Notes: generated from the sequence alone by a model not told the origin. DNA of 64,000 nt from Prunella strophiata (GCA_036583965.1 JAZBQD010000015.1:65068330-65132329), one strand, 5' to 3'. Shown: positions 1-14,165, numbered from the stretch's first letter. Numbers and translations: made by a program.

Positions 1-1941
1 TGCACTGCGAGGTCACAGTGCACTGTTTTTCTGCTGTTACACCAAGGTTCTTGCAGTGCTGCTGAAAGTCAGGGCACTGTCTTTGACCTAGTGAGTGTGA
101 GTGAAACTCACGTTCCTCTCTGTGTGACTTGTGGTTTCACTGAATTCAGCTGCAGTGTGTTGATGCAGTTCTGCATCCCCAGGATTTGCAAATCACTACG
201 TACAACCAACAAGACCCATCATCTCCTGCTACTGTGCCAGTTTTGTTTAGCAGGAGTAATTTTATTAGTTCCCTCCCAGGGAAAACTGGTGAGTGATTGT
301 GAGCAGAACACTTTAGGGTTGCACTGACAGTGCTTCTTGCTGGCTGCTTTCCTCCTTTCCCTTCGTGATTATTTTTTTTTTTTTTTAATCTGCCTCTTGT
401 GAACTACGCACATCTATTTTAGGAATGCTTCTGCTTGCTTCTGTCAGACTCATCAGCTGTGTTTTGAGAGTATGGGTGTTTTGTGGTCAGTTTGATTTCT
501 AAACAGTTCTTGGATTCTCATCCCATCGTGGTGCTGTAGACAGACACCTGCCCTTTCAGCTGTTTGTGGGGACTGTGCTGAAAGCCAGGTCAGGGATCAG
601 ACCCAGGGATGTTTCATTGTGTGGGGTGGGAAAAAAGCACATTTGCAGCATTGAATGTCAGAAATTTGTTAAAAGTATGACATAAGTGAAGGGCCAAGCA
701 GTAGCCAGAGGGCAGAGGAGCTCTTTAAAATGAAAATTTTGCAACAGCCCATATTGTTGAGTTGGGCTATGAGGCTCTAAGTAATCACTTTAGGAATTAA
801 TTGATTCATGTACGTGATGGTGCTCTCATAGCTTGGTCACATGAGTGCTTCTGGTCTGTCCCACCAGTGTAAGACAGGTTGGTGTGAAGTGGAGAAGAAA
901 TAAGTGCTTGGTTGCTGCACTCATGTTGTTCAGTGACAGAAATTGTGGCAAATAGCTCGAGCTAGATCTGCAATGAACTCATCTGGTCTGAAGTTAGAGA
1001 TCTTGCAGAAATTCATCTAAGGTTTGTCATTGCTGTAGTCAGATAACAGTGTAGTTTTATGGAGGAAGAAGTTAGACTTGTTTTGTGAGACAATTTTCTT
1101 GATATCATGATGAGTGGTATAATTTATGCTGCTGTTATCTAATCGATTGCTGACTGGACCCAGCTGTCTCTAGTTTTTATTTTCAGAATCTAGAAATAAC
1201 TCTTAGCTAGAGTGGATAAGAATAACAAAGCTGATACTGAATTTAGAAAGACATAAGGAATTTTAGAGAAAGTCACCTTTTGTCTAGGCTTCACCAAATG
1301 GAACCAGGACTGAAAAGGTTCTCTTAGGGTTGTTATATCTGGATATCCTGTGATGGAGTGCATCCCTTATCCCTTTAAGGCTGGCTGCAGGTGAGGTAGA
1401 AGGAAACTATCTTCAGGGAAAATGACTATTGCACTGAGCAGAGCCTGGATTCCTAATCTATCAGGGATCCATAAAATTCAAGTGGTCTGAGTTTAATTGT
1501 AGATCTGTATTTATAGATATTCCAGAAATGGGTCTTGCTACTACAAATTCAGTAATTCTTGATTGTGAATAAATGTCAATTAAATTTTATCTCTCCATTT
1601 CTAATACCTCAATTATTTTTAGCTTAGTCTCTATGAAAGTAGAAAGTAGACTATTGATGAATTTGACTTCATGTTACATTTTCCAAATTAACCTTTTAAG
1701 GTTTACTATTAAATTACTGCATTTATGGAGGGAAGCGTGTTAAGAGGATGATCTAAATCAATGCTTTTTTAAGAAGCAGGTGGAAGATTATTTGTCTTGT
1801 AAGAACAAATGGATGGCTCTGAATCATGCTGAAAGTGTTCCAGTGGAAAATATGCTTTTACTTCCAAGTACACAAGTTACATTAGAATGACAAGTTTCTA
1901 CTAGAATGACAACTATTTTAAACATTCAAATAGACATACTT

Positions 1942-1977
1942 CTTTTTTGTTTGTTTGTTTTTTGGTTTTTTTTTTTG
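1942..1977. repeat. T/G-rich low-complexity tract
   Basis: The tract is a run of T interrupted by single G and GG, of the (TTTG)n type. It probably arose by slippage. No retroelement body is visible next to it. Confidence 0.7.
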
Positions 1978-4900
1978 AGGGGAAAATCACAGAAAAAAGT
2001 TTTGCTTCAGGATTTTCTTTCTTATGACTAAGTAGTTGTGTTCTTTTGATGGCTTGTGGCATAAATCCTGTTTTCAAAATGCTGAAGAAAACAGAGTTCC
2101 CAGGCCATCTGGTGCTTCTTTGTGTACATGCATGCCTGCATCCATTTACAGTCAGGGCTGTTGTGCTGCAGCTTCAGGGTGAGGGAGATCAACTTGGATC
2201 TGGGAAACTTAAAGGATGATGCTGACCAGAGCTGGGAAGTGTTGGTTTTAGTGTTCATGGGTGAAGGTTTCCAATTTAATAGCCAATTTTTAAAAATTAT
2301 TATTTATTTATTTTAAGGCGCAGGCATTTGCTACTCCCAAAGCATCTTTGGAGGTGTTACACTGTCTGGGTAGTGAGGTGACAATGTCTGTTATCCCCAT
2401 CTGGACAGGAGACTGGAGGCTCTGATAAAGTGCTGCAGAAAAGATTACTGGAGATTGCCTAAGATGCTATTGCCTTTAGCTGTCTCGCTCTGTGGCTAAA
2501 CTGACAGAAGGGGCTGCTGGATAACCAGCTGTGAGTTTAAACCAGGAGGGACACTGAGCTGCAGTGACTGAGATAAAGGTGCATGTGTGGTGTTGTGCAG
2601 GAAATGGTGATCTCCAGCAGAGCCATGGGGGTATGTGGGTCTGGTAGAGTACCAATGTATTCAACACCTTCGGTAAGGTTGCCCTGTCAGGCTTCTTGGT
2701 ATGGTTCTGGATTGCTCTTTCTGCACCCACAGTACAGGTTTTTGTCTGGAAAACCCCTGCAAAGTATTGCCATTGTATTTTGGGAGTAAATTGAGTTCTG
2801 TACTGGCCAAAAGAGGATCTAAAACACTGCTGGAGGGAGAAACTAGATTGTTGAAGTCTGGATACATAAGACATATTCTGTAGATGCAAAGCCCCTTGAC
2901 TATGTGAGACTGAGGAAACGAGTTTAGCTGTAGTGCCTCTTTATCTGGACTTTGTTCCAGAAGCAGAATTTCACCTTACACAAATACTGGGAGCAGACTA
3001 AAGGTATTGCAGTGCTACAGTACAAAGTTCTTTTTGCTCTGACAAATTTTATTGAATTGAGGTGACTGTCTTGTGATAACCTTGTAGGGTAGAAGATATG
3101 AGCTTTACTTGTGGAACACCCAATAAGCCTAAATTAAAAGCACCTCTTTTTGCGTGAAACTGGCAGTGTAGAATTTGCTTAAGAACAGTGGTAAAGCATA
3201 GACAATGCTGATCATTTGCTAAAATACAAATCTGCCTGTGCTACAGCTAATCTAGACAGATTACAGGTATTATAGTTATCTATTAGTGACTTGTTATACA
3301 CTTGAAATCAGAGAAAAACAGATATTTGTCATTAACTTTTCAAATTGCTGGATAAAATTTGTTTTGAAGCTCACCCAGCCTTTAGATTAGACTTTAGATT
3401 AACGGGGTGGAAGAGGGAGGTTGGGGAGGCAGTTTCAAATTTATTTAGTTAAGGCCTCTGATTTTTTTGAGACTTTTGTTAAACATGTCTGCTGATTCTG
3501 AGAGGGAGAGAGAACCAATTTGCATGTTAAAAATGTATCAGAATAGAATTTGATACTTCAAACATGTTAGACTTCTTTTCTTTTCTGATATGAGTTTATG
3601 ACTTGTCTAAACACACAAATTACTAGTTCACTGTCAGTGTAAAACAAATCATACCAGCTAAGTTTAAATGTGATACTCTTATGTTGTGCCTCATCTAAAA
3701 TGCTCTAATACACTTTCTTTACAATTTTGCCAGTCACAATAAAATATGTGATTGCTTGTAAATTGGCAGACTTCTGTTAAATTGTTTTCACTCTTAAGGG
3801 CTAGATTAATGGTTTTCTTAATGTTGTCTCTAGTTTGTTTGTTTTTTTCCCACATGATCCTGATCAGTATGTAAAAGATATGGATGTTCTACTCTTTTGA
3901 TATGCAAATATCCAAGAATCTGCCTGGTGATGATTGCAGCTTTCTCCCAACTTCATGCTGCTGATACCGAGGGCATCTGTCTTACCGTGGTAATTGTTTC
4001 CCATCTGATTCCACTGCCTTGGCCATTGTATCAAAAATTATACATGAATGTGGCTGGTGCTGTAGCTGAATTTTTGTCTTACTGTGCCTTTAACGGGAAC
4101 AACCTGTCTCTCCCAGTGATTGTCCTCCTCAGGCTGTTTCTGTGCACTTGTTTTCATTCTCTGACTCTGAAATACTCTTCTCTGGTGTATACCATGCTCA
4201 TGGCATATTGTTCTCCAGCCTGGTGGGACAGCATGTGTACTTGCATAAGTGCTGTGGGTCATGAGTTAGTCAAGAGGTAATTATCTTCTCACATCTGCAG
4301 GAGCCTACTCTTTTCTCTTGGTGTTTTGTCTCAAACTTCATCTTTTGTTAGAAATGTTTCAAGGCTAGAACTTGTTTATCATGATGTGAAGTGTGTTTTT
4401 GGTACTTGATGAGACTGTGTTGAGGTCTTTACTGTGTGTGTCTTAACTTTATCTGGATTTTGAGGAATCTGTCGCCTTCAAAAAGTAAACCAGTGGTAGA
4501 AATCTCATTTCTTTGGAAGGCATACCTGGTGGCTATCATCTGGAAAAGTGTCTCTTAAGAATAAGGTGGGAGAGTGATGCTCCCAGCTTCAGACTGTTAA
4601 TGTCATTTTAGACAATAAGTGAAGTAGGGCTACTGTATTTGTTTTGATTAGGTGAGGAGTAATGTTGTAGACTGGCTTTTATGGAGACTTTGCAAAGGAA
4701 GTATTCCTCACACAGTCACATTATAGAGACCTTTATGATGCTACGGAGTTTGCTGCTTCAGTGGGCAGAATTTCTTTAACCTGTGGGAAAAGATTTGACA
4801 CGTTGTTCTGCTTAGGCCTTGTAGTGAATAAGACCATGTCTTGTAGCTCAGTAAAAAATAACAGCCAAAAGATGGGTTAAACTGGTTTTTATAACCTTAG

Positions 4901-5039
4901 TGATATTTGGATTTAGTTAAATGGAATGTTAAGCATTAACACATGAAAAGATTATTGGCAAAATACTGAAGTTAGAAACTGAAGAGCTTATAGCAATCCA
5001 TTCAAAGTGCATTTTTCTAAACAATTATGAACTCTCATG

Positions 5040-5215
5040 CTCAGTGTTTTTGTGTTAAAGGAGAAATTGCATTACCGATTGCAAGCCTGTGTAATTCATC
5101 ATAATTTGTTTATAACAGGAAGAAAGAATGTAACAAACCATGCAACTCAGCATAATCATTCTTCTTTTTGACATGCTGAATTTGCATGCTAATGTAACAG
5201 TTTTGACAAAAATAA
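5040..5215. promoter_or_regulatory. EPB41L4B: Candidate conserved non-coding element (intron 1)
   Basis: The sequence is complex rather than repetitive, with closely spaced words that resemble transcription-factor sites: ATTGCATTACCGATTGCAA, a GTTTATAAC forkhead-like word and the octamer-like ATTTGCATGCTAAT. This is an inference from texture only; no alignment was possible. It could equally be ordinary AT-rich intron. Confidence 0.2.
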
Positions 5216-8200
5216 CGTGTCTTCAGTTTGCTGCACATTTTTAAGGAAAAAAAAAAATCAACCTGAGACTGTCAAGTATGGGGTTTTTCCCACCTTTAAT
5301 AAATTAAAAGTGTTTGCAAACTTGCATAGAAATAGGTGCAAATATGAGATGATGTGAGTTGAGGAAGAGCTGGGTTTTTTTAAATACATGAACACTTGGT
5401 ATATTTGAATAAAATCTACTGCATTCCTCAGTGATCTTATGCTCATAAAACGCAGTAACTTGGTGGTTTTGCTCTAATAATGCTAAAGTGCACCTGGTTG
5501 TTCAGGAAAACTTCATTATGTATGCTTTGTGACTCTAAGGGCTTTGTTTTGAGTAACTGTGACTCATCTGGGGATGGGCTGTGGTGACAAACCAAACTCA
5601 TGACACTTAACAATTTTTGAGTTTTGCTTCCTGAAGCTGTTGTGTTCTTCACATGAATTTTTGATGATTGTTGCCTGACTTCCCATCTTAATTGTATGTT
5701 GGTTCACTCTGCACTTGCTTTGGGCAAAGGAAACTCAAAGTACAGCTCTGGGACCCAAAGATCTAGCAAGTGATAAAAACTTATAAATCAGTAGATAAAT
5801 TTAACTGGCAACAGTACTTGGCACAGTGTTGGGAAAGCTGCCATCTTGATGTAAAAGCAAACCTGAACTTAGGAAGATAAATAATGAGTTTATCAAGAAA
5901 ATAAAAAAATACCTGTTGCCTTTGTTCTTCCAGCATTGAGGATGTACTTGTTTTGGTTGAGGAGCAAAGTGGAGAAATAAAGGTTTGTGGGTAAAGTCAG
6001 ACTTGTATTCCTGAAGAAAGTGATTCTTTGATAGAATAGGGGAAAAATTGTCTGTTGTCATTAGAATAATCATCTTCTATGGTCTATTAGTAGTCAAATG
6101 ACTTCTGGTTAGTACAGAGTTTCTGTTGTAGAGAGCCAAAGGATCTTTTCTTTGTATAAATGAGGTTGAACTGTCAGGCTTGCATTTTCCTGTGTTGGAT
6201 TTTTTTCCTTACAATTTTTATGCTGACATAGTTTTTAAAATCAGGGTTAACGTAAGGTTTCTGGAAACTAATGAGACTAAAGCCTCTGCTGTGGAAGGTG
6301 TGGTGTAAAGGTGGAGAACCTTGTGTTAATTTAAAGTGTCACGTGAATAAAAGAGCAGTAGAACTGAGAGGAAGGGCAAAGGCAGTAAGAACGTGACTTT
6401 GTTGCTGGCTGTGTCATGTGCACACCTTGAGCTGCTCCAGATCACAAGCTCTCTTGTTTGATAGTCATCACCTCTACTTGTCTGCTAGTGTCAAAGAATG
6501 GAGAGGGACTCTTGCTTCCTGACTAAACACACTGACTGTGTGTGCACTTTGCTAATAACAAATGTAGGCACATTTGTAACATACTCCAATTCTAATCCTT
6601 CTTGCATCTTCCCTCCTGCACTCAATATTATTTATAGTTATAAATGTTTTACAAGCCCTTTGTGCAATTTTAAGGTCTAGCAAAGATAAAGTACAGATTA
6701 TGGTGTTATTTTGTTGAGAAACTGAGATGACTGTGCCATCTTTCTTCTGAAATTAAGAATTCTGGCAGCCTGAAATGAGCAAGAAGTATTCAGTAGGGTG
6801 CAATATCTGAAAAAGATTGTTACTTAAAAGATACGGTTCTCCTAGAGTAATATGGAAAAGCAGAGGAGCTTATCCAGCAAACACCAATCACTAAATGCTG
6901 TTATTTATGTTGTCCATTTAGCATGAGTGCCAATTTTCAGATAAAGGAAGTTGAAGGGAACAGATTCAGGTCAACAGAGTTGGTATTATTCCTGATGTTT
7001 AAGGGATTATGTTCTTTTAGTTCATGTTATTAGAAGCTTTTTGCCAGAAAAAATGCATGAAAGATGAAATGAATCAACAGTATGAACTCTATTCAGTAGC
7101 TAAAACATCCTTGGCCAAAATATTTATATATTAAAGTTGAATGCTTGTCTACTTTGCACAAGTCTTCCAAAGTAATTAACATGTATATATTGCTACACAG
7201 TAATTTAAACAACAGTCATTTAAAAGGCTTCATTAAACCTAAAAAATGCCAGGCTTGAGGAAGCCATGTGTATGTGTGGTTGCTGGAGCGATTTGTCATT
7301 TGAATTGAGAATGAAGCCCCTATTGAAAGCAAATGAACTAGGAAAGAACTGATCCAGCTGTATTGTAAATGAGCCTTAGAAATGAGTATAAGGCCAGTGT
7401 TCATTCATACTGAAAAATGTAAGCCTGTGACACTGGAAGGATGCAGGATGATTTTATTTTCCCTATGGGTGCAATGGAAGGAAATGGGAAGCAGGGGTGG
7501 GGGAGAGAAAAACACTGAAGGAAAAGTTGTAGTGGGTCCCCTTAATTAAAGGCTCTAAGCAAGCTGATATAGTGAGATACTATCAGTCTTGGTACTAAAA
7601 GGGAACTTAGTACTTATTTAAATAGGGGCTTGTGCTGAAAGTATGTCACTGCTGGTGTCAGTGAATTGTAGTAATTTGCAGCTGGGTGTTTTTACCTGCA
7701 CAGATCTATTTTTTTATGATGTACACTTCAGGCATACTGAGGTTGTATTCTTTTTGTCCAGTAGCATCACATATATAGCCCATATGTCCTTGTATTTCCC
7801 TCCTTGAAGCCATGTTTCAGCTCCTGTTTCATTCTAGATCTTTGTCCCAGAGAGCCATTTGATGCCACAACACTGTACTCGAAACTCAGGAAGGCACAAC
7901 TGCAGTTTCTTTGAAAGAACCAGAGTAAGATGAGTATTTCTCAGTTTATTGTAGTGCCAACAAGCTGGGACCTGCTTATTCCAGTGCTCCACCCTTGTCA
8001 GGAGACAAGTAGGCAGTGCAAACAGTGATATCTCAATAGGCCTTTCACCTGCCCAGAGCAAACTCTTGGCAGATGATATGTAGCCAGCTATGGTGAATTT
8101 GTCTTTCACAGTTCAGATTTGGTGTAGATCTGTTTTTCAATACAGAAAATATCATGCTTTGAAGCAGGTGTCAAGCTTCAGACTGTCTTTTTTTCTCTGT

Positions 8201-10826
8201 ATTCTCTATGCTTGCTTCTTTCTAAGTATGATTTGCAGTGTGGGGATTTGAGAAAGCTGAGGGTCAGTGCTAAATCTAGCAGTCAACAGCATTTAGATAC
8301 CCCTCAGATTTGCTGTCTTCCATTAAGAAACTGTTTTTTTAAAGAAAATAGTGCTGGTCCATGATGCAACAGAAACCTTTTGAAAGACTGCATTATTGGT
8401 AAAAGTAGGTGGTTTTCACCTGAGCTCATCTCTTCCATTTCATTATTTAAAAATTCTGTTTTATGTTAGCCCTGTGTCTTCAGCAATTTTGCCTTTCAGT
8501 GTTACAGCCTATATCATAAGCCATTTTTGAGCCCTGCTAATGTACTGTCTTCAGTTGCTGATTCTTGAAGCTTACCCCCTGGAGCAAATCAGTCTCAATA
8601 CCTAGGTCAGCCCAGCTCTGTCTGCTTTAGTTAACTTGAGCTAAGGTGCTGCTGAGGTCCTCCTACCTACTTTTCCTACTCCAGTTGCTTGTCATGTTGG
8701 GTTTTTTCAGTTGAACCAGAATATTAGTTCTACTCACTTTTCCCAATGTCACTTTTACACCTGGAAGATCTTTAGGTCCATTAGGTTTGCTGGTGGGGAA
8801 AAAAGGAGGACTTTGTTCCTGGTTTGCCCAAGGAGACCTCTGGCTACAGAGATGCTCTTTTCCACTTCAAAAAGAAGTCCCTGGCAGCTTCTGTCTGTGT
8901 GAAAAAGTGTATGTGTATTGGATGTCTGTAGGGCTGCTCCTTCATCCTGGGTGCTCCTTTCCCCCAAATAGTTCAGCAGGAGCCCAGTTCTTTTGTTCTT
9001 ATTTAGGTGGCTAAAGGTAGCTAAGACTCAGATTCTTATCTTGCAGACTTTGAGGATTTACTTTTTTGTTGCCACAAGTGGGATGAGAGCAGGCAGAATG
9101 TGAGGGAATGAGCGAGCAGATCTTACACAAGCCGTGGTTGTTTGGACTCTGTGCAAGTCTCACTTGACTTGCATTCCTCCTCAGCCCCCATTGTTGATGA
9201 TGAGGCGAGACATTAGCCAGGAAAGTGGGACAGCAGAGCCTAAGCTGACTTTCTATGCTCACATCTGGGGTTATTGGGAAGTTCTAGGCTCTATGCTCTG
9301 CACAGGTGAGCAGTCTCCCTGCACTGTGCCAGTTGGATACACACTGAAAAGGTCTGAGATGCTTGCCTGGAAGATCTGGAATCCACAGGGATATGTTTTC
9401 TTTATAGAGACCCAGTTACTGAATTACAGAACCATTTAGGTTTGAAAAGAGCTTTAAAGAGAAGTAATGCTGGAGAGCTTTTTCCTTTGTGCAAACTGGG
9501 ACCATATTCTGGCCTTCCCAAGAGTGAGAGAGGGCAGAGCAGGAGCTCAGAACAGGGGAATGTCTCTGGGCACTGAAATGAAAATGAAGGTTTTGTTCCC
9601 TTGTCTCCTGCCTGCCTTCTGATAAACATAGAAATTGTAGCTAAATTTCACAATTCTAACCCCTGGTATATGCCTTTTCTTGTCTTATTGTAATCTACTA
9701 TTGTATGATAATTAGCCATCCAAAGATAACAGAAGCACATAATGATTTTTATGCTAATTCTCCTGTAGACTTGATTTTATTTTCTGGTTAACTTTATAGT
9801 TACAGTACCTGTATAACATGCTATGAATAACAACTCCTAGGAAGAGGAAGAGAAGAAAATCAGCAGCACTATCCACACAAATTGATGTTGATTGCAGATG
9901 TCTTTACAACCCTGCCTGCTCATCACAAAAGACCTTTGGCAAGAACTTTTATAATCTGCCCAGTTACCATGCCTGCCTGTGATAGTGAGATAGGGTTTCA
10001 GAACCTGAATGTGCACTCCAGGGAAGATGTTTCTCTTTTTCAAGCTAAGGCACAGATTTCTATTGGTTTTCCTCTGTTGTACTCTGACAAAGCTCCTGTA
10101 TGTTTGCTGTACACTTGTAGTATGATCTGCTTAAAGGAGCTAACAGTACAACCACTTCTGTCCCTTTTTATCTGTTGCCATATAAAGAAAATTTTGCTGA
10201 AAGCATCCCAAACTGTTTTTGTTTCCTTTTGTGAGTGCATGCCTCAATCTTGTTGTGTATTATAAGTATGTATGTCTTGTTGATCAGTTGCTGAATGAAA
10301 AGGTAGAAGAATTAACATTCCCTTGGAGAGATAATCAGTTTTCTTGGAATAGATTCTTAAATAAATGCAAGATTGTGCCTTACCCCTTCTTCCCCTCAGA
10401 AAAAGGCTGAATTAACAGATGTTTTCCAAGCAGCCTTTAGGTATTCTGAATCTTAATTTAAACATGAATGAGGCTGGAATGTTGTTTGTTCTTGTGTATG
10501 TGTGTGCAATTTGAAGAAGACATTTGTGCTACAGCTGTTACTAGTGACATCTATTTTGATTGTTCTCTTTTTCTAGTCTTAAATGACACACATGCCAAGA
10601 GGGATTGCTTACTGTTTTTACATAACTTTGAAGAAAACTCAAATTTTATTAATTTATTCTTGTACTTCTCCTCCAAGATGTTAAGGAGTTAGACCCTTAG
10701 AATAAAGGACCCTTAATCCTATTCCACAGAAACCCTTACCTGTCAGTTGATTTTCTGAATATAGTAAGTATTTTCCTGAAAGCTGATAACATTTAAAAAT
10801 TAAAATAAAACCCAGGTTCTTTTGGT

Positions 10827-10872
10827 TGCGCTTTTTTTGTTTTTCTTTTTTTTTTTTCTTTGTTTTTTTTTG
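10827..10872. repeat. T-rich low-complexity tract
   Basis: Runs of T are broken by single G or C. No CR1, LTR or SINE body is recognisable beside it. Confidence 0.7.
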
Positions 10873-12221
10873 CTTTCATATGAGAAAGTATTAATGAGCT
10901 TAATGAGTAGGAGCAATGACATTAAATATGTTTTTCCCAAAAACAAACTGTGAAGGCATGGAACACTTTCCTGCCAGTAAAGATGTGAAAATCCCAGATA
11001 GCAGAGAATTTCGCAGTTTCAGTAAAAGCATTTTGAGTATGTAGAAACCAGCCTAATTGCTTGCAATAAAGCAGCAGTGCTTAGGTGAAAGCTGAACCTG
11101 CGTTCCTGCATTATCTGATGTGTACTATCAAGAAGTGTTCCTCATATGTTGGAGGAAATATGAACTCAGTGCTATTAAATAGCCTGGAATAAAGCAAGCT
11201 TCTACCAGTCATAGCTTGCTTGTTTCAAAGTGTAATACAGAGGAGAAACTTATGTAGAAGGAATCATTACAAACCATCTCTCCATCTGAGTTTTGGGTGT
11301 TGAAACATCTGACTGGTAACAGTTTGCTTCTGTACTTGGAAGCAGACAGAAAAAGCACAATGACCCCAAGTAAAGAACACTCTTAGTAACAATATTATTG
11401 AGAACAAATTCAGCTTTTTATAAACTATGTTTCCAATGAAATTACTTGGACTTTGTTCAGGCTTAATTTAAAGCAATATCATCCTCTGCGCATTGTTTAC
11501 ATATTAAACTTCACAGACAGCTGTTTAATAAATTGAAAAAACAAGGGACTGAAGCAATAACAAAATCTAGGGAAGTCTGCCTCCCAGCACTGAGTTGTTT
11601 CTGTTGGTTTACTGCCTTGATTGTTGTTGTTTGTTTTGTTTTTTTAATTTATTTGTTCTTTATTTGAATCTGAAGTATAGCTGAGGGTTATGTGCCTTGG
11701 AAGGGTGGTGCTGTGTGCCTGAATTTCACTTCACTTTAGTTGGGTGCACACTCCTTTGGGCTGCTTTGTAAATACAAACCTCTGTGTATGTGTGTTTCTT
11801 CTTAATCTTGGTGGCATTTGTTTTGTTCCTTTTGATCTTGGCATGCATATATATTAGCCCCTGGTAGAGATGAGTCACATCTGAGACATGGTACATGTGC
11901 AGTGCTGTTTATCAAGCAGCAATTTCAGACTTCATTTAAATATATTTCGTTTAGCTTGAAGGTGTGTGCGCCTTGAAGAACAGGCTTGACAAGACCTTGA
12001 AGTGTAAGTAGTAGCAAGGCAAATGTGATCTGTAAGGAGTTTATGGCTCTGAATAGTTGTCAAAATTTGCAAGGAGCAGAAGAAAGATTTGGTAGAAGAT
12101 GGAAAAATATGGAAGAATATAGGGAAGAGAGAGTATAAAACAAGACAGTTGGGAAACAGGTTGCTTGAATCAGTTTTGAAAGGAAGGATATAAAGTCTTA
12201 CTTTTCCATTCCTGTCCCTTA

Positions 12222-12985
12222 GCTAAGGCAAGTGCCAAGTGATGCACCAAAGGAGGAGCAAACCCAGGCATCAGCAGACACTGAGCTGGAGGAAAGCTGC
12301 TGGAAAGCAGCTGTACAAAAAGGCCCTGGGGGTCCTGGTGGATAGCGAGTGGAGCCTGAGCCAGCAGTGTGCCCTTGGCACAAAGGAGGTGAGCAGCATC
12401 CTGGACCATGCTGGATGAAGTGTCACCAGGGTGCTGACCCTCCCCTGCTGCTCTGCACTGGGGATGCCACACCTGGAGTGCTGGGCCTGGTTCTGAGCTC
12501 CCCAGTACAAGAGAGACACAGAGATAACAGAAGGGTTGCTAAAGTGATGGAGAGACTGGAGCATTTCATAGGAGGAAAGGCTGAGAGAGCTGGGACTGTT
12601 TAGCCTGTACAAGAGAAGTCTCGTGGGCTGGGTGGGGAGAAATGGCACACACAACTTCCCAGTGTGTTTAAATACCTGAAAGGTGGGTGCAGAGATGGAT
12701 ACAGGCTCTCTCCAGTGGCACCCAGTGACGGGACCAGATGTAATGGGTGCAAACTGAAACACACAGGAAGCTCCATCTGGAACATCATGAAAAGTTTTTT
12801 TACTGTAAGAATGACCCAGCACTGGAATAGGTTGTTCAGAAAGGATCATGGAGTCTCCATCCATGGATGGAGAAACAGTTTGGACACAGTCCAGGGACAG
12901 AATTCTATAGTTGGCTCTGTTTAGGCAGGGTAGCTGGACTAGACCTTCAGAGGTCACTTCCAACCTCAACCATTCTGATTTCCAT
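12222..12985 (+). mobile_element. CR1 LINE, 3' end of ORF2 plus 3' UTR
   Basis: On the + strand the 5' part encodes a decayed CR1 ORF2 C-terminus: a block reading KALGVLVD is followed by the 'gagccagcagtgtgccc' stretch. It then runs through the well-known CR1 3' segment, with 'aggctgagagagctgggact' near 12580 and 'tagctggactagaccttcag' followed by 'aggtcacttccaacctcaa' near 12930-12970. The copy is 5'-truncated, as is usual for CR1. The terminal short tandem repeat is decayed (only CATTCTGATT remains). A 249-codon minus-strand open frame at 12271-13020 is antisense to this element and is not a gene. Confidence 0.9.
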
Positions 12986-13099
12986 TTTCCAACATGGGCA
13001 GTTGCTAAATTAAAGAACATATTTGCATTGAAGATATCATGGACCTAGTACTGCAAAGTCTCTTTGTATCACAGAAATGCAAGTGATATTGTTCATTTG

Positions 13100-14165
13100 C
13101 TCAGGATACCTGGGGCAGAATCAAGTCTCTTTAGAGTATTTGTCAGTCTAGTTCTTGCAAATCATCAAAGGCAAGAGATCCCACAACCTCCTTGAGTATC
13201 TTGCTCCTTTGTTTTAGTGTTCTAACTATTAAAACTTTTCCTAGTCTAAATAAGCTCAGCTGCAAGTTAAACTTTGCTGTTCCATATAGTAGCATCACTG
13301 ATTGCTGTCCTCTTCATAAAGCACATGGGTGTATTGAAGGAGTGAACATGGAGGCTCCTGTGATTGGGCTGTGTTCTTAGATGGTAGCATTTTTGAGAGA
13401 AACATCCAAGCAGCCTTGTTTTGTTTTGTTCTGTATAAGCCACATTTGCTAAAACTATTGTCCTTGCAGTTCTCCCTCGGGTGCTTTCTCTTTTTCTGTC
13501 AGCAGTTTTAAACATGGTGCTCCAAACTGAGTATGAGATTCCAGCTGTGATTTGTTACTAGTACTGAGGAGCTGTAATTGCTTTCCAGAGACCTCACTGA
13601 TAACACTCCTAGGAGGATAACACTCCTGCTAGAAATCAGACCTGCTTCTTTGGACAACAGTCTAGTATTGACTACATGGAATTTTTAATCCACTGTGAGC
13701 ACCCCATTCTCTCTGCTCTACTGCTTTCTTGATTTTATCTTCTTTGTATGGTATCTTATGTCTAATGGATTTTTTTTTTTTAATGTTGAAACCTCTTTTG
13801 GTTGATGCTTTCTTTACTAGTGCTGCTTTGATTTTCTGGGTTTAATCTGCTTTAATCTAAAAATATTGGTACAGGATTGTTTATTTTGGACACTCTCACC
13901 TAAGTTATTTGACCTATGTCTTGATAACATCTATAAATTTTAAAAGCATACTTGTTCTGTTATCCAAGCCAACAATTAAAACTGTTGGAAAGAATCAGAT
14001 CCAGGAAATAACTTAAAATGTCCATCTCCTGGTTATTTAGCTGCTGTCTTGTGAGTACAGTTAATCAAGGATATGAGTCCCCACATAATTGTACTTTGGA
14101 TTACATTTCTCTAACTTGTTTAAGAGTGTATTTAGGAAAATTTATGTTTTGAGAACACATTAAAA
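13100..14165 (-). mobile_element. Old CR1 LINE fragment, minus orientation
   Basis: The minus strand carries a strongly diverged CR1. In + strand reading one sees 'cccacaacctccttgagtat' near 13178, 'gctccaaactgagtatgag' near 13520, 'ctgcttctttggacaacag' near 13645, and a stretch at 13925-14000 that corresponds to the reverse complement of the CR1 ORF2 region around the FADDTKL motif. A further match to an older amniote CR1 subfamily continues to about 14160. Divergence is much higher than in the neighbouring plus-strand copy, so this is probably an older insertion. The ends are approximate. Confidence 0.7.

Larger units (their letters stand above)
1..12221. other. EPB41L4B: Intron 1 of EPB41L4B, distal 5' part; no gene seen
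   Basis: This AT-rich, CpG-poor stretch shows only short chance reading frames, none resembling a known protein or flanked by convincing splice sites. It lies upstream of the first in-window exon, whose phase-0 start fits a preceding exon ending near the F1 'DLP' position of the family. I therefore infer that it belongs to intron 1, although the boundary with exon 1 is not visible. It holds T/G-rich low-complexity tracts near 1942-1977 and 10827-10872 and a candidate conserved non-coding patch near 5040-5215. I see nothing else definable. Confidence 0.6.

Noticed and set aside
3897..4280. 127-codon + strand frame with hydrophobic stretches
   Set aside because: No recognisable family, no flanking coding exons, and it overlaps a 74-codon minus-strand frame; probably chance within intron 1.
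12271..13020. 249-codon open frame on the minus strand, the longest in the window
   Set aside because: It is antisense to a clear CR1 3' end, starts and ends near the element's borders and has no domain or splice context.
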